Positions 1 through 6,697 of a stretch of 14,950 bases of DNA are shown one piece after another. Every line of letters begins with the position of its first letter. Position 1 is the stretch's first letter. The translations under genes were made by a program, and so were the position numbers. The notes beneath the pieces were generated by a model. It had not been told where the DNA came from. It did not search any database and saw only the letters and a list, made by a program, of their open reading frames with translations. Origin of the DNA: Mycobacteriaceae bacterium. Its GTDB lineage: Bacteria; Actinomycetota; Actinomycetes; Mycobacteriales; Mycobacteriaceae. The stretch covers positions 1 through 14,950 of the forward strand of contig JAFAWC010000617.1 in NCBI GenBank assembly GCA_019242135.1, read 5' to 3'.

Positions 1-7
1 GTTGACC

Positions 8-394
8 TCAGAAGATGGTCTTCGAGTAGAAGAAGTCGTTCCAGTCGGCCACCCAGCCGCCGGCCCGGCATGTCATCGGAAGACCGTCGGGGGACTGAGC
101 CGCAGTGTTGCTGCCGTCACATGGTCCACCCAAGGGCCGCACGCCGACAAGAGGCTTGGTGGGGACCCATTGGTTCCTGCTCGAGCACATGAACGTGTTG
201 CCGGCCCCGTCCAAGCCGAAGTCATATCGGGTTGCCCCGACACAGGACGCGCCGAGCGCCGCATCACGAGGTACACCCGGGACGCAGTCCGCGCCGTCGC
301 ACGTCGCTGCCGGTAAACCGGCGGCGTGACCGGCCCCGAGCAGGGGTGCGGCAACGAGCCCGCCCGCCAGCGCAAGCACCGCCATCAACCTCAT
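8..394 (-). CDS. small secreted six-cysteine protein, unknown function
   Basis: A 128-residue protein I do not recognise. It begins with a Sec-type signal peptide: M-R-L, a hydrophobic stretch over residues 4-20, and a small-residue cleavage region near residues 23-26 (HAAG). The mature part is about 100 residues with six cysteines (32, 37, 51, 70, 92, 109), so disulfides are likely outside the membrane. It contains an apparent internal duplication: G-x-x-C51 ... C70 ... W76-V77 and G-x-x-C92 ... C109 ... W114-V115. The ATG at 394 is preceded by a good ribosome site (GGAAGGGG on the minus strand, 400-407, 5 bases away). It lies 76 bases downstream of the VOC gene on the same strand and could be co-transcribed with it or have its own promoter. 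The secreted location is fairly safe; the function is not known. Confidence 0.8.
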   Translation of the reverse strand: MRLMAVLALAGGLVAAPLLGAGHAAGLPAATCDGADCVPGVPRDAALGASCVGATRYDFGLDGAGNTFMCSSRNQWVPTKPLVGVRPLGGPCDGSNTAAQSPDGLPMTCRAGGWVADWNDFFYSKTIF

Positions 395-470
395 ATCCGC
401 CCCTTCCGCTTGACCGGTTGCGTTGATCTTGCCTCATTCGGTGTTGGCGTAGGTAGCTCTTGGCCCACGA

Positions 471-872
471 CTACCGCGCCGGCGGCGCGAAGAACTCCAG
501 CGCGATGCCGTCGGGGTCGCGAAAGCTCAGCCCTGATCCGTAACCTGCGTCGACGATGCCGCCGTGCCTGATCCCGAGCGCGTTCAGCCGGTCCATCCAT
601 TTCTCCAGCTCGGCTCGATCCGCACACCCGAAGCCGACATGGTCCAGACCCACGCGAAACTCGGTGAACCGCTCGTCGGGTACGCCGCGCTCGTGCTGAT
701 GAATGCCGAGCAGCGTGCCGCCGTCGAGCAACCACACCAGGTGCCGGAACCCGGCGTCGGTGTGCTCGTCGAGCACCGGCTCCGCGCCGAGCAACCGCTG
801 ATACCACGGCCCGCTGATCGCGACGTCACGGACCGTGAGCGCAACGTGGGTGAGGCCGGGGAAGCTGGGCAT
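471..872 (-). CDS. VOC family (glyoxalase/bleomycin-resistance fold) protein
   Basis: A 133-residue single-chain vicinal-oxygen-chelate protein. Two beta-alpha-beta-beta-beta modules are visible: LTHVALTVRD at residues 7-16 opens the first, and GLDHVGFG at 75-82 opens the second. Likely metal ligands are His9, His58 or His60, His78 and Glu126 (in ALEFF), the usual four-ligand pattern of this superfamily. The RDPDG motif at 118-122 just before the last strand is typical. The family includes glyoxalases, dioxygenases and resistance proteins, so the substrate cannot be named. The start at 872 is chosen because AAAGGAG lies at normal spacing before it and the VOC domain starts at once; a longer open frame runs upstream to 1121 but adds only a low-complexity basic stretch antisense to cobD. 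It is divergent from cobD with 54 bases between the starts. Confidence 0.88.
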   Translation of the reverse strand: MPSFPGLTHVALTVRDVAISGPWYQRLLGAEPVLDEHTDAGFRHLVWLLDGGTLLGIHQHERGVPDERFTEFRVGLDHVGFGCADRAELEKWMDRLNALGIRHGGIVDAGYGSGLSFRDPDGIALEFFAPPAR

Positions 873-900
873 GACGGCTCCTTTTACTAGATCAGGCAGT

Positions 901-912
901 ACACCACGGTGT
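901..912. repeat. inverted repeat between VOC gene and cobD
   Basis: ACACC-AC-GGTGT, perfect 5-bp arms, lies in the 54-base divergent intergenic region (873-926), 15 bases before the cobD GTG. It could be a binding site for a dimeric regulator of cobD or the VOC gene. The arms are short and chance is a real alternative. I see no clear -10 hexamer and no cobalamin riboswitch-like element here. Confidence 0.3.
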
Positions 913-926
913 GAGACGCTGCCGAG

Positions 927-1922
927 GTGTTTGTACCGAGTTGCCTTTGCCGGCGCGGAATGCCGCGGCGATCGACGTCGGTCGCCCTGTTGGGCGGATG
1001 GCTCGCCGATCTGCTGTTCGCCGACCCGCGGCACTGTCACCCGGTCGCCGAGTTCGGCGCCGCCGCCGACGCCCTCGAACGCGCGACCTACCGCGACGCT
1101 CGATGGGCCGGCGTCGCACACGTAGGTGTATTGCTAAGCGCGACCGCACTGCTCGGCGCGGTACTCGAGCGCGGGACCGGACGGTTCCGGCCGCTGGTGC
1201 TGGCGGCGGCGACCTGGACCGTGCTCGGTGGCACAACCCTGCTGCGCACGGTCTCGGATCTGGCGAAGAAGATGACGGGAAACGACCTCGACGCGGCACG
1301 GTGCCTGCTGCCGTCGCTGTGTGGTCGTGACGCCGATTCACTCGATGAGCAGGGGCTGACCCGGGCCGCGCTGGAGTCGTTGGCCGAGAACACATCCGAT
1401 GCCCAGATCGCCCCGCTGTTCTGGTCGGCGGTCGGTGGCTTGCCCGCCGCTCTGCTCTACCGTGCCGTCAACACACTCGACGCGATGATCGGCTACCGCT
1501 CGCCCCGGTATGCCCGGTTCGGTTGGGCGGCAGCGCGGTTGGACGATGGGATGAATTACGTGCCGGCCCGGCTCACGGCTGTGCTCGTCGTCCTGTGCGC
1601 TCCGGTCGTGGCAGGATCGCCGACGGGCGCCTTGCGTGCGTGGCGTCGCGACGCCGCCCGCCATCCCAGTCCCAACGCGGGGGTGGTGGAGGCCGCCTTC
1701 GCGGGCGCGCTCGGTGTTCGCCTGGGTGGCCCCACCCGTTATCCGCACGGACTCGAGATTCGCCCGGACCTGGGCGACGGGGCTGCGCCGACGATCGGCG
1801 ATCTGCGCCGCGCCGTTCGGCTCTCGCGGGTGGTGCAGACGGTCGCCGCGGCTGCCGCTGTGGTCTGCTCGCCCCTCAGCGTCTGCGACCGTAGCGGTCG
1901 GCGAGCTTCTCCTCGGCCGTGA
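927..1922 (+). CDS. cobD: cobalamin biosynthesis protein CobD/CbiB (adenosylcobinamide-phosphate synthase)
   Basis: Integral membrane enzyme that joins the aminopropanol arm to adenosylcobyric acid, giving adenosylcobinamide (phosphate). Of 331 residues, family blocks visible are DPRHCHPV (33-40), ESLAENTSDA (150-159), NTLDAMIGY (182-190), a conserved RLDD near 204-207, and HPSPNAGVVEAAFAGAL (246-262). Hydrophobic segments fall around 15-32, 62-80, 88-106, 160-180 and 214-230. The GTG at 927 gives an N-terminus MFVPS... resembling that recalled for M. tuberculosis Rv2236c (VFAS...); an ATG at 960 is the alternative, and no strong Shine-Dalgarno decides between them. The last 47 bases overlap the convergent SURF1 gene, and the extreme C-terminus after about residue 312 (SPLSVCDRSG...) looks unconserved. 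It works in the same pathway as cobC and the phosphatase fusion further along the window. Confidence 0.93.
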   Translation: MFVPSCLCRRGMPRRSTSVALLGGWLADLLFADPRHCHPVAEFGAAADALERATYRDARWAGVAHVGVLLSATALLGAVLERGTGRFRPLVLAAATWTVLGGTTLLRTVSDLAKKMTGNDLDAARCLLPSLCGRDADSLDEQGLTRAALESLAENTSDAQIAPLFWSAVGGLPAALLYRAVNTLDAMIGYRSPRYARFGWAAARLDDGMNYVPARLTAVLVVLCAPVVAGSPTGALRAWRRDAARHPSPNAGVVEAAFAGALGVRLGGPTRYPHGLEIRPDLGDGAAPTIGDLRRAVRLSRVVQTVAAAAAVVCSPLSVCDRSGRRASPRP

Positions 1923-2667
1923 CCGGTGCCGTGCGCTTCTGTGCGGCGTCGTGGCGGCGATGCTTGATCTCCGCATAGGCGAAGTAGCCCAACCCGATTG
2001 GCGCGAGGATCCCGAACGCGATCCACTGGATTCCGTACGACAGGAACGGACCGGCGTCCAGATGCGGCAGCGGCAGCACCCCGAGGCCGCCCGGCTGGTT
2101 CTCCACCAGTTGCAGGTACGGGTCCGCCAGGCGGCTGCCGGTCAGCTCGCCGACCTGTTCGGTGTTGATCGAATACACTTGGGCCGTGGCCGATCCGGTG
2201 ATCGGCGCCTTGTCCGAGCGATTCTCCGAATCGCGCAGCCGCGCGGTGATCGTGACCGGAGCCGACGGCGGTGACGGCAGCGCCGGCACCGCCGACCCCT
2301 CCGGGGGTCGCACATATCCGCGGTCTACCAGGATCATCGGTCCGCCGTCCACGACGAAGGGCGTCAGCACCTCGAACGCGGGCTGCCCGTCGACCTCGCG
2401 CAACCGGGCCAACACCGTGGCACCGACATAACGGCCGCTGGCCGTCACCCTTCGCCACTGCGCCGAATCACCCTGGGCAAGCAGCGAGGTAACCGGAACC
2501 GCATCGGCGTTCAGTGACGCGGCGATCTGATCGTTTTCCCGCGATGTCCGACTGTTTTTGCCGAGCTGCCACGGTGCGAGCACCGTGAAACACAAATAAG
2601 CGAACGCCGCCACCACGAGTGCCAGCGCGATCCACCCCGGCCGAACCAGAAACGCCCAGCGTCTCAT
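1876..2667 (-). CDS. SURF1 family cytochrome c oxidase assembly protein
   Basis: Membrane protein of 263 residues with the SURF1 layout: a transmembrane helix near the N-terminus (about 12-31), a large extracytoplasmic domain, and a second helix near the C-terminus (about 213-232). Family motifs seen are WQLGK (33-37), VDRGYV (114-119) and the FLSYGIQW block (208-215) leading into the second helix. SURF1/Shy1 proteins help insert heme a into oxidase subunit I; that role is inferred from the family. After the second helix there is a basic cytoplasmic tail of about 30 residues. The ATG at 2667 shares one base with the ptpA stop (TGATG on the minus strand), so it is probably translated by coupling as the last gene of the HAD-ptpA-SURF1 unit. 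Its 3' end overlaps cobD tail-to-tail by 47 bases. It corresponds in order to Rv2235. Confidence 0.93.
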   Translation of the reverse strand: MRRWAFLVRPGWIALALVVAAFAYLCFTVLAPWQLGKNSRTSRENDQIAASLNADAVPVTSLLAQGDSAQWRRVTASGRYVGATVLARLREVDGQPAFEVLTPFVVDGGPMILVDRGYVRPPEGSAVPALPSPPSAPVTITARLRDSENRSDKAPITGSATAQVYSINTEQVGELTGSRLADPYLQLVENQPGGLGVLPLPHLDAGPFLSYGIQWIAFGILAPIGLGYFAYAEIKHRRHDAAQKRTAPVTAEEKLADRYGRRR

Positions 2668-3161
2668 CAGCTGGCCAACCCCCGCGCGGCCAGCTGTTCA
2701 TCGACCCAGTCGTGCAGCCCCGGCAGCGACGCTTCGATCACGAGATAGGTCTCCTCGAAATCGGTGTGGGCGCCGTAGTAGGGGTCTTCGACGTCGAGGA
2801 CGTGCGCGCCCGACCGCGGGTCGAAGGAGCGCAGCAGTCGGATCCGTTCGCTCGGCACGCCCAGGTGCGCGAGCATCCGCGCGTGGTTGCGACCCAGTGC
2901 GACAAGCAGGTCCGCCCGCAGATGGTCGGTGTTCAGCTGAGCCGCGCGGTGAGCTGTCGGGTAGCCGTGCGCGCGCAGTACCCGCCCGGCGCGTTCGTCG
3001 GCCTCGCATCCGGCGTGCCAGTCTCCGGTGCCCGCGCTGGTCACCCGAACCCGCGAGTCAAGGCCGCGCTCGCGGATCTGATGGGCGAACATCTTCTCGG
3101 CCATCGGTGACCGGCAGATGTTTCCGGTGCACACGAACGTCACATGCAGCGGATCAGACAC
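2667..3161 (-). CDS. ptpA: low molecular weight protein-tyrosine phosphatase PtpA
   Basis: A 164-residue phosphatase, full length for the family. The P-loop is CTGNICRS with nucleophile Cys11 and Arg17; the general acid is Asp126 in VEDPYYG. Tyr128 and Tyr129 follow it, matching the tyrosines reported as PtkA targets in M. tuberculosis PtpA. Much of the chain reads like M. tuberculosis PtpA (VSDPLHVTFVCTGN at the start, LRSFDPRSG, PGLHDWVDE near the end). In M. tuberculosis PtpA is secreted and acts on host proteins; in a presumed environmental species it more likely dephosphorylates the organism's own proteins. GTG at 3161 is chosen from this N-terminal match; the frame stays open upstream to 3491, but that is only the antisense shadow of the HAD gene. 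The start overlaps the HAD stop by 8 bases, and its own stop overlaps the SURF1 start by 1. Confidence 0.95.
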   Translation of the reverse strand: MSDPLHVTFVCTGNICRSPMAEKMFAHQIRERGLDSRVRVTSAGTGDWHAGCEADERAGRVLRAHGYPTAHRAAQLNTDHLRADLLVALGRNHARMLAHLGVPSERIRLLRSFDPRSGAHVLDVEDPYYGAHTDFEETYLVIEASLPGLHDWVDEQLAARGLAS

Positions 3162-3810
3162 CGAGCACCTCGCGCAACGCGGCCACGGTCGCAACCTGCA
3201 GCGCAGGACGCGCAACGGTGGGGTCGTCGAAATCACGTCCGCCGTAGCCCCACTCGACCACCACGGTGTCGATGCCGTGGTGCGATGCCCCGTGTACGTC
3301 GTGTCGGCGATCGCCGACCATGAGCACGTGCTCGGGCACCGGATGCAACTGCGACAGGGCGTGCGCGATGACGTCGGCTTTGGTGGCGCGGACGCCGTCG
3401 GGACTCGCACCGGCGATGACTTCGAAATGCTCGTCGAGGCCGAAGTGCGCCAGGATCTTTTTGGCGGTGGGCTCGTTTTTCGAGGTGGCAACTGCGAGCC
3501 GCACGCCTGCCGCGCGAAGGTCGGCCAGCAGTTCGGGGATCTCGTCGAACACCTCGTTCAGTTCCCAGCCGCGGCTGGTGTAGTCGGCGCGGTATGCCGC
3601 GATCGCGGCGTCGGTTCTTTCGCCCAGGCCAAGACCCCGCAGCGTCTGATGCATAGGCGGGCCGACCACCATTCCCGCCAGGTCGGGGTTGTCGGGCAAG
3701 GGCATGCCGACGTGCGCGAGCGCGTGCCGGAAGCTCGACACGATGCCCCGGGCAGAGTCGGTCAGCGTGCCGTCGAGGTCGAAGATCACCAGTTGCGGCC
3801 GTGCGGTCAC
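3154..3810 (-). CDS. ptkA: HAD-family hydrolase, PtkA-like (short form)
   Basis: A 218-residue haloacid-dehalogenase protein that also resembles phosphoglycolate phosphatases. Motif I is DLDGT (nucleophile Asp11, acid Asp13), motif II is Ser110 in VATSK, a motif III lysine lies at 117-118, and motif IV is GDRRHD (166-171). An alpha-helical cap occupies about 20-85. Position and sequence match M. tuberculosis Rv2232, described as the tyrosine kinase PtkA that phosphorylates PtpA. Tyr189 (in WGYGG) lies about where the reported autophosphorylated Tyr of PtkA would fall. The M. tuberculosis protein is about 291 residues with a disordered N-terminal extension of roughly 75-80; here a stop in frame at 3838-3840 leaves no room for one. 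The GTG at 3810 has no Shine-Dalgarno. The kinase activity is inferred; a plain small-molecule phosphatase is possible. Confidence 0.85.
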   Translation of the reverse strand: MTARPQLVIFDLDGTLTDSARGIVSSFRHALAHVGMPLPDNPDLAGMVVGPPMHQTLRGLGLGERTDAAIAAYRADYTSRGWELNEVFDEIPELLADLRAAGVRLAVATSKNEPTAKKILAHFGLDEHFEVIAGASPDGVRATKADVIAHALSQLHPVPEHVLMVGDRRHDVHGASHHGIDTVVVEWGYGGRDFDDPTVARPALQVATVAALREVLGV

Positions 3811-3838
3811 CCGTCCATTGTTCCCGATGGCCGCGCAC

Positions 3839-3852
3839 TACTGTCTGTAGCT
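3839..3852 (+). promoter_or_regulatory. putative -10 for a leaderless cobC transcript
   Basis: The divergent gap between the HAD GTG (3810) and the cobC GTG (3853) is only 42 bases. TACTGT at 3839-3844 fits the mycobacterial -10 pattern TANNNT and is followed by 8 bases and then the cobC GTG, with no Shine-Dalgarno. This suggests transcription starts at or within a base or two of the start codon. On the other strand AACAAT (3822 to 3817) sits 6 bases before the HAD GTG, a weaker match in the same role. Pattern matching only. Confidence 0.4.
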
Positions 3853-4851
3853 GTGCGCTACCACGGTGACCAGGAGGCAGGTCCCGGCATGCTGGACTTC
3901 GCCGTCAACGTGCGCGCCGCGGCTCCGCCGCCGTGGCTGGTCGAACGGTTGGCGGCGCGCCTGCCCGAGCTGGGCCGTTACCCGACCCGCGCCGAGGAGC
4001 GCGCCGCGACGGCGGCGGTCGCCGCCCGTCATGGTCGCCGCGACGACGAAGTGGTCCTTCTGGCAGGGGCGACCGAGGCGTTTTCGCTGCTGGGAAACCT
4101 CGCGCCCCGGCTGGCCGCCCTGATCGCGCCGTCGTTCACCGAACCCGGTGCCGCGCTGACGGCCGCCGGTGTGCCCGTCGACCACATCGTGTTGACGCCG
4201 CCCTTCCGCTTGCACAGCGCCCAGGTCCCCGATCAGGCCGACCTCGTCGTCGTCGGGAACCCGACCAACCCGACGAGCGTGCTGCATCCGCGACATGACG
4301 TCCTGGGGCTGCGCCGGCCGGGCCGGATCATCGTGGTGGACGAGGCGTTCGCAGACGCGATACCCGGTGAGCCGGAGTCGCTGGCTTCCGAGTCGCTGCC
4401 CGATCTGCTGGTGGTGCGCAGCCTGACGAAGACCTGGGCGCTGCCGGGGCTTCGGGTCGGCTACCTGCTGGGCGATGCACACGTGCTGCGCCGACTGACG
4501 GCCGGGCGCCCGCACTGGCCCCTGGGCACACTGCAGTTGGAGGCACTGACGGCATGCAACGATCAGCACCGGGTGGCCCAGGCGCAGCGGGACGCTGTCC
4601 GACTGGCCGACATGCGTGCCGAGATGGCCGACGCGCTCACCCGCGTGGGCGCCGGGGTGATCGACGGATCGGCGCCGTTCGTCCTGTTTGAGGTTGCCGA
4701 CGCTGAGCTGGCACGAAAGCATTTGAGCGCCAAGAACATCGCAATCCGCCGGTGTGACACGTTCGTCGGGCTCGACGGGCAATATCTGCGCGCCGCGGTG
4801 CGGCCGGAATGGCCGGCTCTGGTCGCGGCGTTGGCGGAGATTTTGCCGTGA
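3853..4851 (+). CDS. cobC: CobC-like PLP-dependent aminotransferase/decarboxylase (aminopropanol arm of cobalamin)
   Basis: A 332-residue fold-type I PLP enzyme of the histidinol-phosphate aminotransferase group, in the position of M. tuberculosis Rv2231c. Visible landmarks: AGATEAF (71-77, phosphate/PLP contact), GNPTNP (135-140, Asn136 near the PLP), VVDEAFAD (161-168, Asp163 paired with the pyridine nitrogen), SLTK (190-193, Lys193 as the Schiff-base lysine), GLRVGY (199-204) and a C-terminal arginine in [10 protein letters not shown]. CobC/CobD-type enzymes of this family supply the (R)-1-amino-2-propanol arm, classically by decarboxylating threonine phosphate. The frame is open far upstream to 3118, but that is the antisense shadow of HAD/ptpA; GTG 3853 gives VRYHGDQ..., like the family, and ATG 3889 (MLDFAVN) is a shorter alternative. 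It overlaps the NIF3 gene by 4 bases (GTGA), heading a four-gene operon. Confidence 0.9.
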   Translation: MRYHGDQEAGPGMLDFAVNVRAAAPPPWLVERLAARLPELGRYPTRAEERAATAAVAARHGRRDDEVVLLAGATEAFSLLGNLAPRLAALIAPSFTEPGAALTAAGVPVDHIVLTPPFRLHSAQVPDQADLVVVGNPTNPTSVLHPRHDVLGLRRPGRIIVVDEAFADAIPGEPESLASESLPDLLVVRSLTKTWALPGLRVGYLLGDAHVLRRLTAGRPHWPLGTLQLEALTACNDQHRVAQAQRDAVRLADMRAEMADALTRVGAGVIDGSAPFVLFEVADAELARKHLSAKNIAIRRCDTFVGLDGQYLRAAVRPEWPALVAALAEILP

Positions 4852-5972
4852 GCGTACGCCTGGCCGACATCATCGACGTCGTGGAACAGGCATACCCACC
4901 GCGGTTGGCTCAGGGCTGGGACTCCGTTGGCCTGGTGTGCGGGGACCCCGGTGAAACGGTGGGCGTCGTGGTCGTCGCCGTCGACGCGACCGCGGCCGTG
5001 GCCGCCGAGGTGCCCGACGGCGGGCTGCTGCTCGCGCATCACCCCCTGCTGCTTCGAAGTGTGGACACCGTTGCGGCCAACACACCCAAAGGCGCGTTGG
5101 TGCATTCCCTGATCCGGTCCGGTCGCGGGCTGTTCACCGCGCATACCAACGCCGACTCGGCGTCGCCGGGGGTGTCCGACGCGCTCGCTTCAGCGATCGG
5201 TGTCGAAGTGGACGGCGTGCTCTCGCCGCTGTCCGGCGGCTCCGCCCTCGACAAGTGGGTCGTGTTCGTGCCGCGGGAGAACGCCGACGCGGTCAGGGCG
5301 GCGATGTTCGATGCCGGCGCCGGCCAGATCGGGGACTACTCGCAATGCAGTTGGAGCGTGCCGGGCATCGGCCAGTTCCTGGCGCACGAAGGCGCTACGC
5401 CGGCCATCGGCGCCGTCGGGTCTGTCGAGCGGGTGACCGAGGACCGCGTCGAGACGGTCGCCCCGGCGGCCGCCCGGGCGGCCGTGCTGGCGGCCATGCG
5501 GGCGGCGCACCCGTACGAGGAGCCCGCGTTCGACGTGCTCGCGCTGGCACCGCTGCCCGGCGATGTCGGGTTGGGCCGGGTGGGCGCGTTGTTGGCACCA
5601 CAGTCGTTGCGTCAGTTCACCTCCCGGGTGCAACGTGCGCTGCCGGCCACGTCCTGGGGTGTCCGGGCGGCAGGTGATGCTGACCGCCCGGTGTCGAGGG
5701 TCGCGGTATGCGGCGGAGCGGGCGATTCGCTGCTGGACATGGTGGCGGAAACGGACGTCGACGTCTACGTCACCGCCGATCTGCGTCACCACCCGGCAGA
5801 CGAGCACCGGCGCGCGTCCGACGTCGCGCTTCTCGACGTTGCCCACTGGGCAAGCGAATTCCCCTGGTGCGGCCAGGCCGCAGACCTCTTGCGCAACCAG
5901 TTCGGTCCATCGTTGTCGGTGCGGGTGTCGGCCATCCGCACCGACCCGTGGAACATTGAGGACATAACCTGA
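4848..5972 (+). CDS. NIF3-like (GTP cyclohydrolase I type 2 homologue) dinuclear metal protein
   Basis: A 374-residue NIF3/DUF34 protein matching the position of Rv2230c. Metal ligands are visible as AHHPLL (63-68, His64-His65), HTNAD (99-103), ADLRHH (310-315) and VAHWASE (331-337, His333 and Glu337). Between the two halves, about residues 135-235, lies the extra CutA-like domain of long NIF3 proteins: it opens with KWVVFVP (136-142) and ends with [10 protein letters not shown] (221-230). The family is widespread, binds two metals, and has no agreed substrate; its recurrent location beside corrinoid and zinc-ribbon genes is only suggestive. GTG at 4848 overlaps the cobC stop (GTGA). A start at 4809 would add 13 residues read inside cobC and is less likely. 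Its stop shares one base with the next ATG (TGATG). Confidence 0.92.
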   Translation: MSVRLADIIDVVEQAYPPRLAQGWDSVGLVCGDPGETVGVVVVAVDATAAVAAEVPDGGLLLAHHPLLLRSVDTVAANTPKGALVHSLIRSGRGLFTAHTNADSASPGVSDALASAIGVEVDGVLSPLSGGSALDKWVVFVPRENADAVRAAMFDAGAGQIGDYSQCSWSVPGIGQFLAHEGATPAIGAVGSVERVTEDRVETVAPAAARAAVLAAMRAAHPYEEPAFDVLALAPLPGDVGLGRVGALLAPQSLRQFTSRVQRALPATSWGVRAAGDADRPVSRVAVCGGAGDSLLDMVAETDVDVYVTADLRHHPADEHRRASDVALLDVAHWASEFPWCGQAADLLRNQFGPSLSVRVSAIRTDPWNIEDIT

Positions 5973-6697
5973 TGAAAGCTGCTGTGGACCAACAACGCTC
6001 GTTGGCGCAGGTCGTCGAGATCGACGCGGAGATGGCGCGGATGGCGCACCGCCGCGCGCATCTGCCCGAATTGCAGCGATACGACGAGGTGCAGGCCGAG
6101 CAGGCTGTTGCCAACGATCGACTGGCCACCTTGCAGTTGGCGTTGGAGGACCTGCAGGCGCAGGTCAAGCGCTTCGAGACGGAGATCGATGCGGTGCGGC
6201 TGCGGGAAGACCGGGACCGGTCGCTGTTGCAGTCCGGGACGCCAGACGCCAAGCAGCTCAGTGACTTACAGCACGAATTGCAGACCCTGCAACGCCGTCA
6301 AACCAGCCTGGAGGACTCGCTGCTTGAAGTGATGGAGCGTCGGGAGGACTTGCAACTCGAACAGAGTCGCGAGCTCACCACCATCGACGCGCTGCAGGAC
6401 GAGCTGGCCTCCGTGCAGCAGGCGCGCGACGAGGCGCTCGCCGAGATCGACACAGCCAGTGCGGACCGTGCGCAACGGCGTGCGCAGTTGATGGCAGGAC
6501 TGGATGGCGGACTCGTCGAAATCTACGAGCGTCAGCGTTCGTCAGCCGGCGTCGGCGCGGGGATGCTGCTGGGCAAGAGATGCGGGGCATGCCGCATCGA
6601 ACTGGATCGTGGTGAGCTGGCGAGGATCTCGGCGGCCGCGGACGACGACGTGCTGCGCTGCCCTGAATGCCGGGCAATCCTGTTGAGGGTGAAATGA
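5972..6697 (+). CDS. coiled-coil protein with C-terminal C4 zinc ribbon (Rv2229c-like)
   Basis: A 241-residue soluble protein. Residues about 5-175 are almost wholly charged and heptad-like (Leu/Ile/Val spaced among Glu, Gln, Arg), predicting a long helical hairpin or coiled coil. The C-terminus carries a four-cysteine zinc ribbon, CGAC (204-207) and CPEC (230-233), with 22 residues between the pairs. This combination is the actinobacterial and Helicobacter zinc-ribbon family; no enzymatic residues are visible and the role is unsettled, with nucleic-acid or protein binding most often proposed. It is locked between NIF3 (1-base overlap upstream) and the RNase H fusion (4-base ATGA overlap downstream), so equal, coupled expression is likely. 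Neighbourhood conservation with NIF3 suggests a joint function, which is inference. Confidence 0.9.
   Translation: MKAAVDQQRSLAQVVEIDAEMARMAHRRAHLPELQRYDEVQAEQAVANDRLATLQLALEDLQAQVKRFETEIDAVRLREDRDRSLLQSGTPDAKQLSDLQHELQTLQRRQTSLEDSLLEVMERREDLQLEQSRELTTIDALQDELASVQQARDEALAEIDTASADRAQRRAQLMAGLDGGLVEIYERQRSSAGVGAGMLLGKRCGACRIELDRGELARISAAADDDVLRCPECRAILLRVK

Noticed and set aside
873..926. Cobalamin riboswitch upstream of cobD
   Set aside because: Only 54 bases separate the divergent starts, far too short for a B12 riboswitch, and no B12-box-like sequence was seen.
873..1121. N-terminal extension of the VOC protein to 216 residues
   Set aside because: The extension is antisense to cobD and basic/low-complexity; a strong Shine-Dalgarno precedes the internal ATG at 872 where the VOC domain begins.
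3118..3852. Open frame extending cobC upstream by 245 codons
   Set aside because: It is antisense to ptpA and the HAD gene, which have clear catalytic motifs; the added residues show no aminotransferase similarity and family length fits GTG 3853.
3838..4782. 314-codon minus-strand frame opposite cobC
   Set aside because: No motif, Gln/Arg/His-rich shadow composition, and it fully overlaps a well-supported PLP enzyme.
5467..5484. Perfect 18-bp palindrome CGGCCGCCCGGGCGGCCG inside the NIF3 gene
   Set aside because: It encodes an Ala/Arg-rich stretch (AAARAA) where GCN/CGN codons readily produce GC palindromes; nothing in the position suggests a regulatory site.
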